Assembly: GCA_934204655.1 (NCBI GenBank)
Contig: CAKPZJ010000007.1
Span: forward strand, 1 to 64,000
DNA length: 64,000 nt
Source of the DNA: an uncultured Prevotella sp.
GTDB lineage: Bacteria; Bacteroidota; Bacteroidia; Bacteroidales; Bacteroidaceae
Direction: 5' to 3'
Position 1 is the stretch's first letter, and each line of letters opens with the position of its first letter. Both the position numbers and the translations under genes were made by a program. The notes beneath the pieces were generated by a model. The model ran no database searches, had not been told where the DNA came from, and saw only the letters and a program-made list of their open reading frames with translations. This document shows positions 1 to 8,673 of the stretch, in pieces.

Positions 1-85
1 TTTTGGCTTTCCCATAATATATAAAACGGGAAAAGACAATAAATATTTTATATAAACTAATTTTTCTCACTTACTTAATAAATTA

Positions 86-160
86 ATGTATATACCCATG
101 GCCGCCAAGCACGACGGGCTGCACGCCCTGACGGCTTCGGACCCGATAGTCATAAACTGA
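86..160 (+). other. possible 24-codon small ORF upstream of purE
   Basis: A 24-codon reading frame (ATG at 86, TGA at 158-160) lies in the purE leader. The leader is otherwise very AT-rich, but this frame is GC-rich at third positions like the real genes around it. The product would begin MYIPMAAKHDG and end IVIN. It could be a leader peptide, a tiny protein or a remnant of an older gene. I recognise no family. The rest of bases 1-184 shows only AT-rich sequence, suitable for promoters in either direction. Confidence 0.2.
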
Positions 161-184
161 AATACTCTAAAACATATAAGCGTT

Positions 185-694
185 ATGAAACCAATGGTTA
201 GCATTATCATGGGCAGTACCAGCGACCTGCCCGTCATGGAGAAAGCATGTAAGTGGCTTAACGACCACAAGATACCCTTTGAGGTTAACGCCCTGTCGGC
301 CCACCGCACGCCCGACGCCGTGGAGGCCTTTGCCAAGGAAGCCAAGGCCCGGGGCATACGGGTCATCATAGCTGCGGCCGGCATGGCTGCGGCCCTGCCC
401 GGAGTGATAGCCGCGTCGACCACGTTACCCGTTATCGGCGTACCCATCAAGGGCATGCTCGACGGACTGGACGCTATGCTCAGCATCATACAGATGCCGC
501 CGGGCATACCCGTGGCTACGGTGGGTGTCAATGCTGCCCAGAACGCCGCCATACTGGCTGCCGAGATGATAGCCTTGAGCGACGACGAGGTGGCCCGTCA
601 GGTGGCCGAGTGGAAGGCTGGCTTAGGAGCCAAGATAGAGAAGGCCAACAAGGAACTGGCAGATATACACGATTATGAGTACAAGTGTAATTGA
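185..694 (+). CDS. purE: N5-carboxyaminoimidazole ribonucleotide mutase PurE (class I)
   Basis: PurE moves the carboxyl group of N5-CAIR to C4 to give CAIR in cytoplasmic de novo purine synthesis. The 169-residue length fits class I PurE. The N-terminus carries the GSTSDLPVME phosphate-binding segment (about residues 10-19), followed by SAHRTPD (38-44) with the conserved His, and GMAAALPGVIA (about 66-76), the usual active-site loop. The end overlaps the ispG start by 20 bases, so the two genes are translated together; this pairing is familiar in Bacteroidales. The ATG at 185 is the first in frame before the beta strand MVSIIMG. Identification is firm. Confidence 0.96.
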   Translation: MKPMVSIIMGSTSDLPVMEKACKWLNDHKIPFEVNALSAHRTPDAVEAFAKEAKARGIRVIIAAAGMAAALPGVIAASTTLPVIGVPIKGMLDGLDAMLSIIQMPPGIPVATVGVNAAQNAAILAAEMIALSDDEVARQVAEWKAGLGAKIEKANKELADIHDYEYKCN

Positions 695-2546
695 CCTGTT
701 TAACTACCGGCGCCGTGCCACGTCGGTGGTACACATAGGAGCCATCGATATGGGTGGCGACAACCCCATACGCATCCAGTCTATGACCACTACCAATACC
801 AATGATACCGACGGGTGTGTGGCTCAGGCTGAGCGCATCATCCGCGCTGGCGGCGAGTTGGTGCGTCTGACGACCCAGGGCTCGCGCGAGGCCGAGAACC
901 TGAAGAATATCAATGCCGGCATACGTGCCGACGGGTACGACACGCCCTTAGTGGCCGACATCCACTTCAACCCCCATGTGGCCGACGTGGCGGCGCTCTA
1001 TGCCGAGAAGGTGCGCATCAACCCCGGCAACTACGTAGACCCTGCCCGCAAGTTTATACACCAGGAGTACACCGATGAGGAGTACGCCCAGGAGCTCCGC
1101 AAGATAGAGGAGCGTTTTATCCCGTTCCTCGACATCTGCCGGGCCCATCACACGGCCATCCGCATAGGCGTTAACCACGGTTCGCTCAGCGACCGCATCC
1201 GCAACCGTTATGGCGACACGCCCGAGGGCATCGTGGAGAGCTGCATGGAGTTTCTGCGCATCTGCAAGAAGCAGCATTTTGACGATGTAGTCATCTCTGT
1301 CAAGGCTTCTAACACGGTGGTGATGGTCCAGTCGGTACGCCTGTTGGTGGCCCAGTTAGACAAGGAGGATATGCACTACCCTCTGCACCTCGGTGTTACT
1401 GAGGCCGGCGAGGGCGAAGACGGCCGTATCAAGAGCGCCGTTGGCATTGGTGCCCTTTTAGCTGATGGTATCGGCGACACAGTACGTGTCTCGCTCTCTG
1501 AAGAGCCCGAGGCCGAAATTCCCGTGGCCCGCCGGCTGGTAGACCACTTCACCTGTCGCGAGGGTCACCAGCTTATACCCGGCCAGATGTACGAAGGGTT
1601 TGACTGGCTGCATCCCACGCGACGCAAGACACAGGCCGTGGGCAACATAGGTGGCAGCCAGGTGCCCGTGGTGATAGTGAGCCAGAAGGGGGCTGTACCC
1701 CAGGGCGACACGCGGCCCGACTATATCTATGTGGGAGCCACGATACCCGATGAGATAGACCCTGCCCAGGGCTACATAGCCGACTTTAACATCTACGCCG
1801 ACATGAAGGCGCGTGGCGCAGCCCGCTGCTATCCCATATTTCCCACCAATGCAATGCCCTTCATGGGCATGGTACACAGCGAGATGAAGTTCTTGGTGCT
1901 GCAGTTTGGCACCCCGGCCGAGGAGTACCTCTCCTGCCTGCGCGCCCATCCCGAGGTGGTGGTAGTGTGCATGAGTAACCACGCCAACCGTACCGGTGCC
2001 CAGCGCGCGCTGGTTCACGAGATGATGGTTGCCGGCGTGGCCAATCCCGTGGTGATGGCCCAGATGTACCGCACCGACAGCAAGCCCGACCTGCAGCTCG
2101 ACGCGGCCGCCGACATGGGCGCGCTGATGATGGACGGACTCACCGACGGCCTGTGGATTATGGACGACGGAGCGCTCACGGCAGCCGACATGGCCGATAC
2201 GGCCTTTGCCATCCTGCAGGCAGCCCGTCTGCGCGTGAGCAAGACCGAGTACATATCCTGTCCGGGCTGCGGGCGCACTCTTTACGACCTGCGTACCACC
2301 ATCGCCCGCATCAAGGAGGCCACGAGCCATCTCAAGGGTCTCAAGATAGGCATCATGGGCTGTATCGTTAACGGCCCCGGTGAGATGGCCGATGCCGACT
2401 ACGGCTATGTGGGCGCCGGCGTTAACCGTGTGTCGCTCTATCGCCGCCAGGAGTGTGTCGAGAAGAATATCCCTGAGGACGAGGCCGTAGACCACCTGCT
2501 GGCCCTCATCCGCAGCGACCGTCAGCAGGGGGAGGCACAGCCATGA
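675..2546 (+). CDS. ispG: 4-hydroxy-3-methylbut-2-enyl diphosphate synthase IspG, long form
   Basis: IspG (GcpE) reductively opens MEcPP to HMBPP, the penultimate step of the MEP isoprenoid pathway, using a [4Fe-4S] cluster. At 623 residues it is the long, three-domain type found in Bacteroidetes, Chlamydia and plants, with a large insert between the TIM barrel and the cluster domain. The start MSTSVIDLFNYRRR and the barrel segment IRIQSMTTTNTNDTD are typical. The cluster ligands are in CPGCGRT (about 529-535) and GCIVNGPGEM (about 562-571). It overlaps purE by 20 bases and the next gene by 4, forming a compact operon. Confidence 0.96.
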   Translation: MSTSVIDLFNYRRRATSVVHIGAIDMGGDNPIRIQSMTTTNTNDTDGCVAQAERIIRAGGELVRLTTQGSREAENLKNINAGIRADGYDTPLVADIHFNPHVADVAALYAEKVRINPGNYVDPARKFIHQEYTDEEYAQELRKIEERFIPFLDICRAHHTAIRIGVNHGSLSDRIRNRYGDTPEGIVESCMEFLRICKKQHFDDVVISVKASNTVVMVQSVRLLVAQLDKEDMHYPLHLGVTEAGEGEDGRIKSAVGIGALLADGIGDTVRVSLSEEPEAEIPVARRLVDHFTCREGHQLIPGQMYEGFDWLHPTRRKTQAVGNIGGSQVPVVIVSQKGAVPQGDTRPDYIYVGATIPDEIDPAQGYIADFNIYADMKARGAARCYPIFPTNAMPFMGMVHSEMKFLVLQFGTPAEEYLSCLRAHPEVVVVCMSNHANRTGAQRALVHEMMVAGVANPVVMAQMYRTDSKPDLQLDAAADMGALMMDGLTDGLWIMDDGALTAADMADTAFAILQAARLRVSKTEYISCPGCGRTLYDLRTTIARIKEATSHLKGLKIGIMGCIVNGPGEMADADYGYVGAGVNRVSLYRRQECVEKNIPEDEAVDHLLALIRSDRQQGEAQP

Positions 2547-3361
2547 GACGCCAGCGCATACTGTTAGTCCTGATGGCGTTGCTGCTGTTAGGCATAGGCA
2601 CGGCCGACGCGCGCCGGGTGATAAGGGTGCTGGCCATAGGCAACAGCTTCTCGGAAGACGCGGTCGAACACTATCTCTACGAGTTGGCCGCGGCACAGGG
2701 CGACAGCCTCGTTATCGGCAACGCCTACATCGGGGGCTGCTCCATAGACCGCCACTGGGCCAACGCGCAGGCTGCCAAGCCCGAATATCGTTACCGCAAG
2801 ATAGTGGGAGACCACACCACGACCCGCAAGAACGTGGACCTGGCCACCATCATACGCGATGACCAGTGGGACATTATCACCCTGCAGCAGGCCAGCCATT
2901 TCTCGGGGCTGCCCTATACCTACGCCCATCTGCAGCACCTCAAGGACTATGTGCTGGCCACCAGTACCAACCCGCGGGTGCAGATAGCCTGGCACCTGAC
3001 GTGGGCCTACCCGGCCACCAGCACGCATGGCGCCTTCAAGTACTATGGCAGGAGTCAGCAGCGTATGTATAGCAACATCCTGCTTACCGCGGCCGAGGTA
3101 CTGCCCCGCGTGGGCATCACCCGGGTCATTCCCGTGGGAATAACCATCCAGCTGGCCCGCCAGAAGATGGGCGATGTGCTCAACCGCGACGGCTTCCATC
3201 TCCAGTTGGCTTACGGCCGCTATGCCGCCGCCTGTACCTGGTGCGAGTTTCTTACCGGCCACAGCATTATGGGTAACCCCTATCGTCCTGCAGGTGTCGA
3301 TGCCGCCACCGCTCGCCTCATGCAGCGTATGGCTCACCGGGCTTTAAGGGTGAAAATATAA
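2543..3361 (+). CDS. secreted DUF4886 protein, SGNH-hydrolase-like
   Basis: This 272-residue protein has a clear signal peptide (MRRQRILLVLMALLLLGIG, cleavage after about residue 24). It then shows VLAIGNSFSEDAVEHYLYEL, which resembles SGNH block I with Ser in GNSFS, and near the end NRDGFHLQLAYGRYAA, where DGFH resembles the catalytic Asp-x-x-His of block V. The DUF4886 family is common in Bacteroidales and is thought to be an esterase or acetylhydrolase of the periplasm; the substrate is unknown. The ATG overlaps the ispG stop by 4 bases (ATGA), so translation is coupled, although no functional link to isoprenoids is evident. Confidence 0.85.
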   Translation: MRRQRILLVLMALLLLGIGTADARRVIRVLAIGNSFSEDAVEHYLYELAAAQGDSLVIGNAYIGGCSIDRHWANAQAAKPEYRYRKIVGDHTTTRKNVDLATIIRDDQWDIITLQQASHFSGLPYTYAHLQHLKDYVLATSTNPRVQIAWHLTWAYPATSTHGAFKYYGRSQQRMYSNILLTAAEVLPRVGITRVIPVGITIQLARQKMGDVLNRDGFHLQLAYGRYAAACTWCEFLTGHSIMGNPYRPAGVDAATARLMQRMAHRALRVKI

Positions 3362-3534
3362 GAGGAGGCGGCCCCCAAGCCCCTCATGGGTGATGTAAGA
3401 TGGCAAGCAGGGAAACGGTAAACGCCATGATGATAGGGTGGAATGACCTTTGAGCTCATGGCGACCGCCCCCACGGGGAAAAGTAAGAAAGTAAAAAGGT
3501 AAAAGAGTAAAAAAGGCAGTCTAAACATGACCCA
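3362..3534. other. gene-free stretch with a G/C-run element shared with the region after crcB
   Basis: No ORF of worth is seen. Six bases after the DUF4886 stop is GGCGGCCCCCAAGCCCC (3367-3383), followed by a GATGTAAG-like tail. The same 17-mer lies after crcB at 10930-10946. A purine-rich stretch of GTAAAA-type steps (about 3480-3515) precedes the palindromic repeat, as it also does near 37045-37190. Confidence 0.5.
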
Positions 3535-3640
3535 TGGCAAACCAGCGACCATCGCGGGAAATGAAAAGACCGGTCTTTAGCTTTCTAAAGAGGGCTCCCA
3601 GCGTTCTAATAACTATCATTAGCATGCTGGGAGCCCTCTT
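3535..3640. repeat. interspersed intergenic repeat, copy A, with 15-bp hairpin
   Basis: This copy contains the perfect palindrome AAAGACCGGTCTTT at 3565-3578, preceded by TGGCAAACCAGCGACCATCG as in copy B. The second half differs from the other copies. It forms its own perfect 15-bp stem (3588-3602 with 3626-3640) around a 23-base loop. It sits between the convergent DUF4886 gene and rubredoxin gene, so it may end transcription from either side. Related copies are at about 10990, 26831 and 37195. Confidence 0.75.
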
Positions 3641-3713
3641 GGTGTATGGGGCGGTGGCCGTGTCAGGGCCGGCCGTCGCCATAGGGTCGTTAGTGTTGTC
3701 CGGTGACCTGCTG

Positions 3714-3875
3714 TCAGTCTACGGGGCTAAAGTCTTCCTTGCCAACACCGCAGAGGGGACAAACCCAGTCGTTGGGGATGTCCTCAAATGCAGTACCCGG
3801 TTCGATACCATTGTCGGGGTCGCCTACGGCAGGGTCGTAGATGTACCCGCACACATCGCATACATACTTCTTCAT
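3714..3875 (-). CDS. rubredoxin
   Basis: Rubredoxin is a small cytoplasmic one-iron electron carrier; in strict anaerobes it commonly feeds peroxide and superoxide reductases. The reading frame gives 53 residues beginning [15 protein letters not shown] and ending KEDFSPVD. The two iron knuckles are C6-x-x-C9-G and C39-P-L-C42-G, with the conserved aromatic residues Y4, Y11, Y13 and W37. The length is exactly that of a classical rubredoxin. The gene lies 77 bases downstream of the LacI-family gene on the same strand and may be read with it. The likely redox partner is not in this window. Confidence 0.95.
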   Translation of the reverse strand: MKKYVCDVCGYIYDPAVGDPDNGIEPGTAFEDIPNDWVCPLCGVGKEDFSPVD

Positions 3876-3897
3876 TGTCTTATAGGATTATTAAGTT

Positions 3898-3921
3898 CTG
3901 CCCGGAACCATTCGCGGGCAG
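3898..3921 (-). terminator. short hairpin between the LacI-family gene and rubredoxin
   Basis: CTGCCCG pairs with CGGGCAG around a short loop. There is no strong T-run, so it could be a weak terminator, a processing site or chance. Confidence 0.3.
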
Positions 3922-3952
3922 TGCGCTCACCCCTCGCACCGTCGTAGGCGTG

Positions 3953-4996
3953 TCAGCCCTCGGGCTGCTCGTGGTGAGCCGTATAGGGGTTTATTATCTT
4001 TATCGAGTCCTTGGCTATCAGCGTGGGTGCCATGAATATTTTGGACTGCAGCTGCTTGCCCTCCTTGAGGCAGTTTATCATCATCTTGACCGCCGCCAGG
4101 GCCATGTTCTCCGTAGGCTGGGCCACGCGCGTGATGGCAGGGTTCAGATAGTCCAGGTACACGCTGTCGTCAAATGAGATGACCGATATGTCGTCCGGAA
4201 TCTTGAGTCCCTGCTCGTTAATGGCCTTGATGGTGCCCAGCAAGATATTCGTGCTCATGGTAAAGATGGCTGTGGGCATGTTGGGCTTCATCAGGGCCAC
4301 CTTGGTTTCGGTATATCCGTTCTGAATGGAGAACTCGTTGCCGTGAATCTTGAGCCTGCACGGCTCACCGAAGTCCACTATGGCCTGGCGGCACCCCTTG
4401 GCACGCTCCTGGGTGGTCACGGCACTCTCCGGCCCCCTTATGCAGAGTATATTGCGGTGTCCGGCGTTGAGCAGAGTCCTCGTGGCATCGTAGGCCCCCT
4501 TGAAATTGTTGGTAGAGACGTACGGCAGATACGAGTTTCTGAAGTACCGGTCCATCAGGATGACGGGTATGTTCTTGCTGATTATCTCCAGCAGGTCCGG
4601 AGTCTCGCAGCAGGGCACGATGATGATGCCGTCGACCTGGTATTCCACCATGGCCGAGATACACTTCTTCTCTATGTTGGCATCTTCCTGCGTGTCAAAG
4701 AGCATGACCGTATAGTCGTGCTTCTTGGCCTCGATGGTGATGGTGGAAACCAGCTGGGCGAAGAACGGGTTACTGATGTAAGGTACCGCGATACCCAAGG
4801 TGCGTCCCTCGGTTTTGCGCAAAAATTGCGCAACCAGATTGGGCCTGTAATTGAGTTCCTTGGCCACACTGATTATTTGCTCGCTGGTCTCCTCGTTAAT
4901 GCGAAATTCCTTGCTTTTCCCATTGAGAACCCGCGAAATAGTGGTTTTCGAGAAGCCGGTTATCTTGGACAAATCCTCCAGTGTTTCCTTTTTCAT
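3953..4996 (-). CDS. LacI-family transcriptional regulator of the ribose-type locus
   Basis: This is a 347-residue LacI/GalR repressor. The N-terminal helix-turn-helix LEDLSKITGFSKTTISRVL and hinge helix are followed by a periplasmic-binding-protein-like sugar domain (GIAVPYISNPFFAQLV, QVDGIIIVPC, ISVISFDDSVYLDYLNP). I chose the ATG at 4996 because it opens directly into the DNA-binding domain; an in-frame ATG 9 bases upstream would only add three residues. It is divergent from the ribokinase gene, and the shared control region holds promoters and inverted repeats for both. The likely ligand is ribose or a ribose phosphate, inferred from the neighbours rather than from the protein. Confidence 0.9.
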   Translation of the reverse strand: MKKETLEDLSKITGFSKTTISRVLNGKSKEFRINEETSEQIISVAKELNYRPNLVAQFLRKTEGRTLGIAVPYISNPFFAQLVSTITIEAKKHDYTVMLFDTQEDANIEKKCISAMVEYQVDGIIIVPCCETPDLLEIISKNIPVILMDRYFRNSYLPYVSTNNFKGAYDATRTLLNAGHRNILCIRGPESAVTTQERAKGCRQAIVDFGEPCRLKIHGNEFSIQNGYTETKVALMKPNMPTAIFTMSTNILLGTIKAINEQGLKIPDDISVISFDDSVYLDYLNPAITRVAQPTENMALAAVKMMINCLKEGKQLQSKIFMAPTLIAKDSIKIINPYTAHHEQPEG

Positions 4997-5012
4997 GCTG
5001 CACAAGGTCTAA

Positions 5013-5059
5013 ATTGTTTACAATGGCTCAAAGGTACGTTTTTTTTGTTTCCTCGGAAA
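5013..5059 (-). promoter_or_regulatory. promoter and possible operator of the LacI-family gene
   Basis: On the minus strand TACCTTTG (complement of 5029-5036) matches the Bacteroidetes -7 box TAnnTTTG, with a T-run where the -33 box should be. The inverted repeat ATTGT-TT-ACAAT (5013-5024) covers the expected start of transcription, a natural place for autorepression. Confidence 0.5.
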
Positions 5060-5075
5060 AAAAAACATGAATTAT

Positions 5076-5115
5076 TTTGATGTTGATTGTTTTTTTTCTA
5101 CTTTAGCACAATCAA
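5076..5115 (+). promoter_or_regulatory. ribokinase promoter flanked by a 7-bp inverted repeat
   Basis: TTTG (5076-5079), 19 bases, then TACTTTAG (5099-5106) fits the Bacteroidetes promoter pattern with one change in the -7 box. TTGATTG (5083-5089) and CAATCAA (5109-5115) are inverted arms that bracket the -7 box, as expected for a repressor site. Confidence 0.5.
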
Positions 5116-5140
5116 ATCGCATAATTTAACCAGTTTTACC

Positions 5141-6064
5141 ATGATAATGAAAGAAAAGAAAACTATTCTTGTAGTAGGTAGTGCCAATACGGACTTGGTT
5201 ATATCGGCCGAGCATTTCCCACTACCGGGCGAAACCATGTTTGGACATGGGTTTATGACCAACCACGGAGGTAAGGGTGCCAACCAGGCTGTAGCCGCTG
5301 CCCGTTTAGAGGGTAAGACCGTGTTTATAGGTAAGCTGGGCAACGACCAGTTTGGCCACTCTACCGTAGAGATGCTCAAAGGCGAGGGCATCGACGTGTC
5401 GGCCCTCACGCTGACCGACGAGGCCCCCTCGGGCGTGGCCGTCATTACCACCATCAGCAGCGGCGAAAATAGTATCGTGCTCGACTCGGGTGCCAACGCG
5501 CTCCTGTCAGCTGCCGACATCCAGGCAGCAGAGCCCCTATTCCGCGAGGGCGGCATAGTGCTCATGCAGCTTGAAACCCCGGTTGAGGCGCTCATCGAGG
5601 CGGCCGCCCTGGGCAAGAAGTATGGTGCCTATGTGGTTCTCAACCCAGCCCCGGCCCCCAAGGAGCCGCTGCCCGAAGCCCTGCTCAAGAACGTAGACCT
5701 CTTGATACCCAACGAGACCGAGGCGGCCTATATATCGGGTGTAGAGATAAAGACCGAGGAAGACATGACCCGCGCCATGGACGAGATCCAGAAGCTGGGG
5801 GTCAAGGATGTCATCATCACCGTGGGCAGCAAGGGCGTATGTGCCCGTATTGACGGCCAGCTCATACGTGTGCCGGCCTTCAAGGTCAAGGCCGTAGACA
5901 CCACGGCGGCCGGCGACACCTTCTGCGGGGCCCTCTGCGTGGCCCTGTCCGAGGGCAAGGCCCTGGAGGATGCCATCCGCTTCGGCAACAAGGCATCGTC
6001 TATCTCGGTGACCCGCCGTGGCGCCCAGATGTCCATGCCCCATCTGTCAGAGATAGAAATCTAA
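5141..6064 (+). CDS. rbsK: ribokinase (PfkB family)
   Basis: Ribokinase phosphorylates D-ribose to ribose 5-phosphate in the cytoplasm. The 307-residue protein opens with ILVVGSANTDLV, has the substrate loop NHGGKGANQAVAAARL near residue 40, and the PfkB signature DTTAAGDTFCGAL, whose Asp is the catalytic base, near residue 250. The start at 5141 (MIMKEKKT) or 5147 is preferred; the longer frame would run back through the promoter. It is the first gene of an operon with a sugar permease and two ADP-ribosylglycohydrolases, and is divergent from a LacI regulator. This supports ribose over other PfkB substrates. Confidence 0.92.
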   Translation: MIMKEKKTILVVGSANTDLVISAEHFPLPGETMFGHGFMTNHGGKGANQAVAAARLEGKTVFIGKLGNDQFGHSTVEMLKGEGIDVSALTLTDEAPSGVAVITTISSGENSIVLDSGANALLSAADIQAAEPLFREGGIVLMQLETPVEALIEAAALGKKYGAYVVLNPAPAPKEPLPEALLKNVDLLIPNETEAAYISGVEIKTEEDMTRAMDEIQKLGVKDVIITVGSKGVCARIDGQLIRVPAFKVKAVDTTAAGDTFCGALCVALSEGKALEDAIRFGNKASSISVTRRGAQMSMPHLSEIEI

Positions 6065-6097
6065 TAATTAAATAACCCTTTTAAAATCTTATCGAAT

Positions 6098-7132
6098 ATG
6101 TTTATAGTTAGCAGTTATTCACTGGCCATCGTGCTGTGTGTGGTTACAATGCTCTGTTGGGGCTCGTGGGGCAATACTCAGAAACTCGCCGGCAAGACTT
6201 GGCGTTATGAGCTCTTCTATTGGGACTATGTAATAGGTATTTTACTGTTCTCGCTCATCATAGGTTTTACTCTGGGAAGTATCGGAGAGGGCGGCCGCAG
6301 CTTCGTGCCCGACTTGCTGCAGGTATCTACTGCCAGCGTACTCTCGGCTGTGGCCGGCGGTATCATCTTCAATCTCTCTAACATCCTGCTCTCGGCCTCT
6401 ACATCACTGGCTGGCCTGTCTATCGCTTTCCCCTTGGGCTGTGGTCTGGCACTGGTGCTGGGCGTGCTCAACAACTATATCTTTGTAGGTGGCGAGCAGG
6501 GCAACCCCGTGCTCATCTTCGGTGGTGTGGCCCTCGTCATGGTGGCCCTCATCCTCAATGGTGTGGCCGCTGCCAAGAAGGGCGACAAGACCGAGGTGAC
6601 CGAGACTAAGGACAATGCCTCGTCGACAGCCAAGAAGGGTATCGTCCTGGCCATCATCGCCGGTGTACTCATGTCTACATTCTATGCCCTGGTGGCCAAC
6701 GCCATGGACAATACCAACTTTGAGAACCCCGCCGAGGGCAAGGCCACTCCTTACACGGCTTTCTTCCTCTTTGCCGTGGGCATCTTCGTGAGCAACTTTG
6801 TGTTCAACACCGTGGTCATGAAGAAGCCATTTGAGGGCGCGCCGGTAAGCTATGCCACTTACTTCAATGGCAAGCTGTCTACCCACCTCGTGGGTGTGTT
6901 CGGTGGCTGTGTATGGGCCTTAGGTACGGTGCTGAGCTACATCGCCAGCGGCAAGATAGGTGCCTCCATCTCTTACGCACTGGGCCAGGGAGCTCCCATG
7001 ATAGCCGCTTTCTGGGGTGTGTTCATCTGGAAGGAGTTCAAGGGCAGCCGCAGCATCGTCAACATCCTGCTGTCGCTCATGTTCATCCTCTTTATCGTGG
7101 GCCTGTGCATGATAGCCATTGCCAAGAACTAA
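6098..7132 (+). CDS. sugar permease of the DMT/GRP (RbsU/RhaT-like) type, probable ribose transporter
   Basis: This is a 344-residue inner-membrane protein with about ten hydrophobic helices, from SYSLAIVLCVVTMLCWGSWGN at the N-terminus to a final helix LSLMFILFIVGLCMIAIA. The CWGSWGN start and the duplicated five-helix layout are typical of the drug/metabolite transporter superfamily members that carry glucose, ribose or rhamnose. It lies 33 bases after ribokinase and just before two ADP-ribosylglycohydrolase genes, so ribose uptake is the likely job. A similar gene set is known for ribose use in Bacteroides. The substrate is inferred from context only. Confidence 0.85.
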   Translation: MFIVSSYSLAIVLCVVTMLCWGSWGNTQKLAGKTWRYELFYWDYVIGILLFSLIIGFTLGSIGEGGRSFVPDLLQVSTASVLSAVAGGIIFNLSNILLSASTSLAGLSIAFPLGCGLALVLGVLNNYIFVGGEQGNPVLIFGGVALVMVALILNGVAAAKKGDKTEVTETKDNASSTAKKGIVLAIIAGVLMSTFYALVANAMDNTNFENPAEGKATPYTAFFLFAVGIFVSNFVFNTVVMKKPFEGAPVSYATYFNGKLSTHLVGVFGGCVWALGTVLSYIASGKIGASISYALGQGAPMIAAFWGVFIWKEFKGSRSIVNILLSLMFILFIVGLCMIAIAKN

Positions 7133-7151
7133 TATACATTATTATATAACC

Positions 7152-8654
7152 ATGAATAAAACTAAGATTTTCGCCTTATCATGTGCCGCCATGCTCGCCA
7201 TAGGTGCCTCGGCCAAGACCGTCACCATGAGCAAGGCCACACTGTTAGACAAGATTAAGGGTGGATGGGCCGGACAGACCATTGGCTGTGCCTTTGGTGG
7301 CCCCACCGAGTTCAAGTACAACGGTAGGATTATACCCGATACCACCAAGATAGTATGGGACGACACCCGCGTCAAGTATTACTACGATACATTCCCCGGG
7401 CTGTACGATGACCTGTATATGGACCTCACCTTTGTCGACGTGTTCGAGAAGAAGGGTCTTGATGCACCCATCAGCGACTTCTCTCATGCCTTTGCCAATG
7501 CTGAGTACCAGCTGTGGCACGCCAACCAGAGCGCCCGCTACAACATCCTCAACGGGGTCGACGCTCCTGCTTCTGGCCACTGGAAGAACAATCCTCATGC
7601 CGACGACATCGACTTCCAGATTGAGGCCGACTACGCCGGACTGATGAGCCCGGGTATGCCCCGTGCCGCTGCTCACTACAGCGATGCCATCGGCCACATC
7701 ATGTGCTACGGCGATGGCTGGTATGGCGGTGTGTATGTGGCCACGATGTACTCGTTGGCCTTTATCTCTAACGATGTCAACTACATCGTTACCGAGGCCC
7801 TCAAGGCCATCCCCGCCCAGTCTACCTTCTACCAGTGTATCTCGGCTACCATCGCTGCCTGCAAGGCCAACAAGGACTGGCGTACCACCTGGAAACAGAT
7901 TCAGGAGAAGTACGGCGAGACCGACCTCTGCCCAGACGGTGTGTACCAGGCGTTTAATATCGATGCCAAGATTAACAGCGCCTATGTTGTCATGGGCCTG
8001 CTCTATGGCAACGGTGACTACAGTAAGACCCTCGACATCTCCACACGTTGCGGTCAGGACTCCGACTGCAACCCCTCTACCGCCGGCGGTATTCTCGGTG
8101 CTATGTTGGGTTACAGCAACATCCCTGACTACTGGAAGAACTCGCTCAAGTCGGTTGAGGATATCCCCTTCAAGTACACCGACATCTCGCTCAACAAGGC
8201 TTACGAACTCGGTATGAAGCACGCCCTCCAGGTGATAGCCAAGAATGGTGGCAAGGTGGCTGGCAATAAGGTTAAGATCAAGACTCAGTCCATCCAGACC
8301 GTCCGCCTTGAGCAGAGCTTCGAGGGACTTGTCCCCGCCGTTAAGCGCGGCCTTGGCAACAAGCCTATTGATAAGGTTGCGCCCTTTAAGTTTAATGGCT
8401 GCGGCATTGTCATCCGTGGCAGCTTTACCAGCGATGACCCCAACTACGTGGGTCTGGTCGAGGTGACCATTGATGGTAAGAAGATGCCCGTTATGAAGTT
8501 GCCCGGTGGTTACCATGGCCGTTCCAACGACATCTACTGGAACTACGACCTGGAGGATGGCGAGCACACCATCAGCCTGAAGCGCCTCAATCCTCAGGAC
8601 AACGTGAAGAGCAATGTCTATAGCTACATAGCCTTCAAGAAGAAGGGCAAGTAA
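7152..8654 (+). CDS. secreted ADP-ribosylglycohydrolase-family protein, copy 1
   Basis: This family removes ADP-ribose or related groups and needs two metal ions. The 500-residue protein has a signal peptide (MNKTKIFALSCAAMLAIGASA). The hydrolase fold follows: GGWAGQTIGCAFGGPTEF, DDLYMDLTFVDVF, HADDIDFQIEADYAGL and the late metal motif GQDSDCNPSTAGGILGAMLG. A C-terminal part (about 390-500) is beta-rich and may be an extra binding domain. Start 7152 is chosen because it gives the signal peptide. It lies 19 bases after the permease. In a ribose operon it could release ribose from ADP-ribosyl or nucleoside-like substrates outside the inner membrane; that is inference. Confidence 0.88.
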   Translation: MNKTKIFALSCAAMLAIGASAKTVTMSKATLLDKIKGGWAGQTIGCAFGGPTEFKYNGRIIPDTTKIVWDDTRVKYYYDTFPGLYDDLYMDLTFVDVFEKKGLDAPISDFSHAFANAEYQLWHANQSARYNILNGVDAPASGHWKNNPHADDIDFQIEADYAGLMSPGMPRAAAHYSDAIGHIMCYGDGWYGGVYVATMYSLAFISNDVNYIVTEALKAIPAQSTFYQCISATIAACKANKDWRTTWKQIQEKYGETDLCPDGVYQAFNIDAKINSAYVVMGLLYGNGDYSKTLDISTRCGQDSDCNPSTAGGILGAMLGYSNIPDYWKNSLKSVEDIPFKYTDISLNKAYELGMKHALQVIAKNGGKVAGNKVKIKTQSIQTVRLEQSFEGLVPAVKRGLGNKPIDKVAPFKFNGCGIVIRGSFTSDDPNYVGLVEVTIDGKKMPVMKLPGGYHGRSNDIYWNYDLEDGEHTISLKRLNPQDNVKSNVYSYIAFKKKGK

Positions 8655-8673
8655 TAGCACTGCGATGCCCACC

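Noticed and set aside
1..15. start of a minus-strand gene reading MGKPK off the left edge
   Set aside because: Only five codons are visible, too little to call, although the AT-rich region upstream would suit a promoter.
3534..3947. 137-codon plus-strand frame
   Set aside because: It runs through repeat copy A and antisense to rubredoxin.
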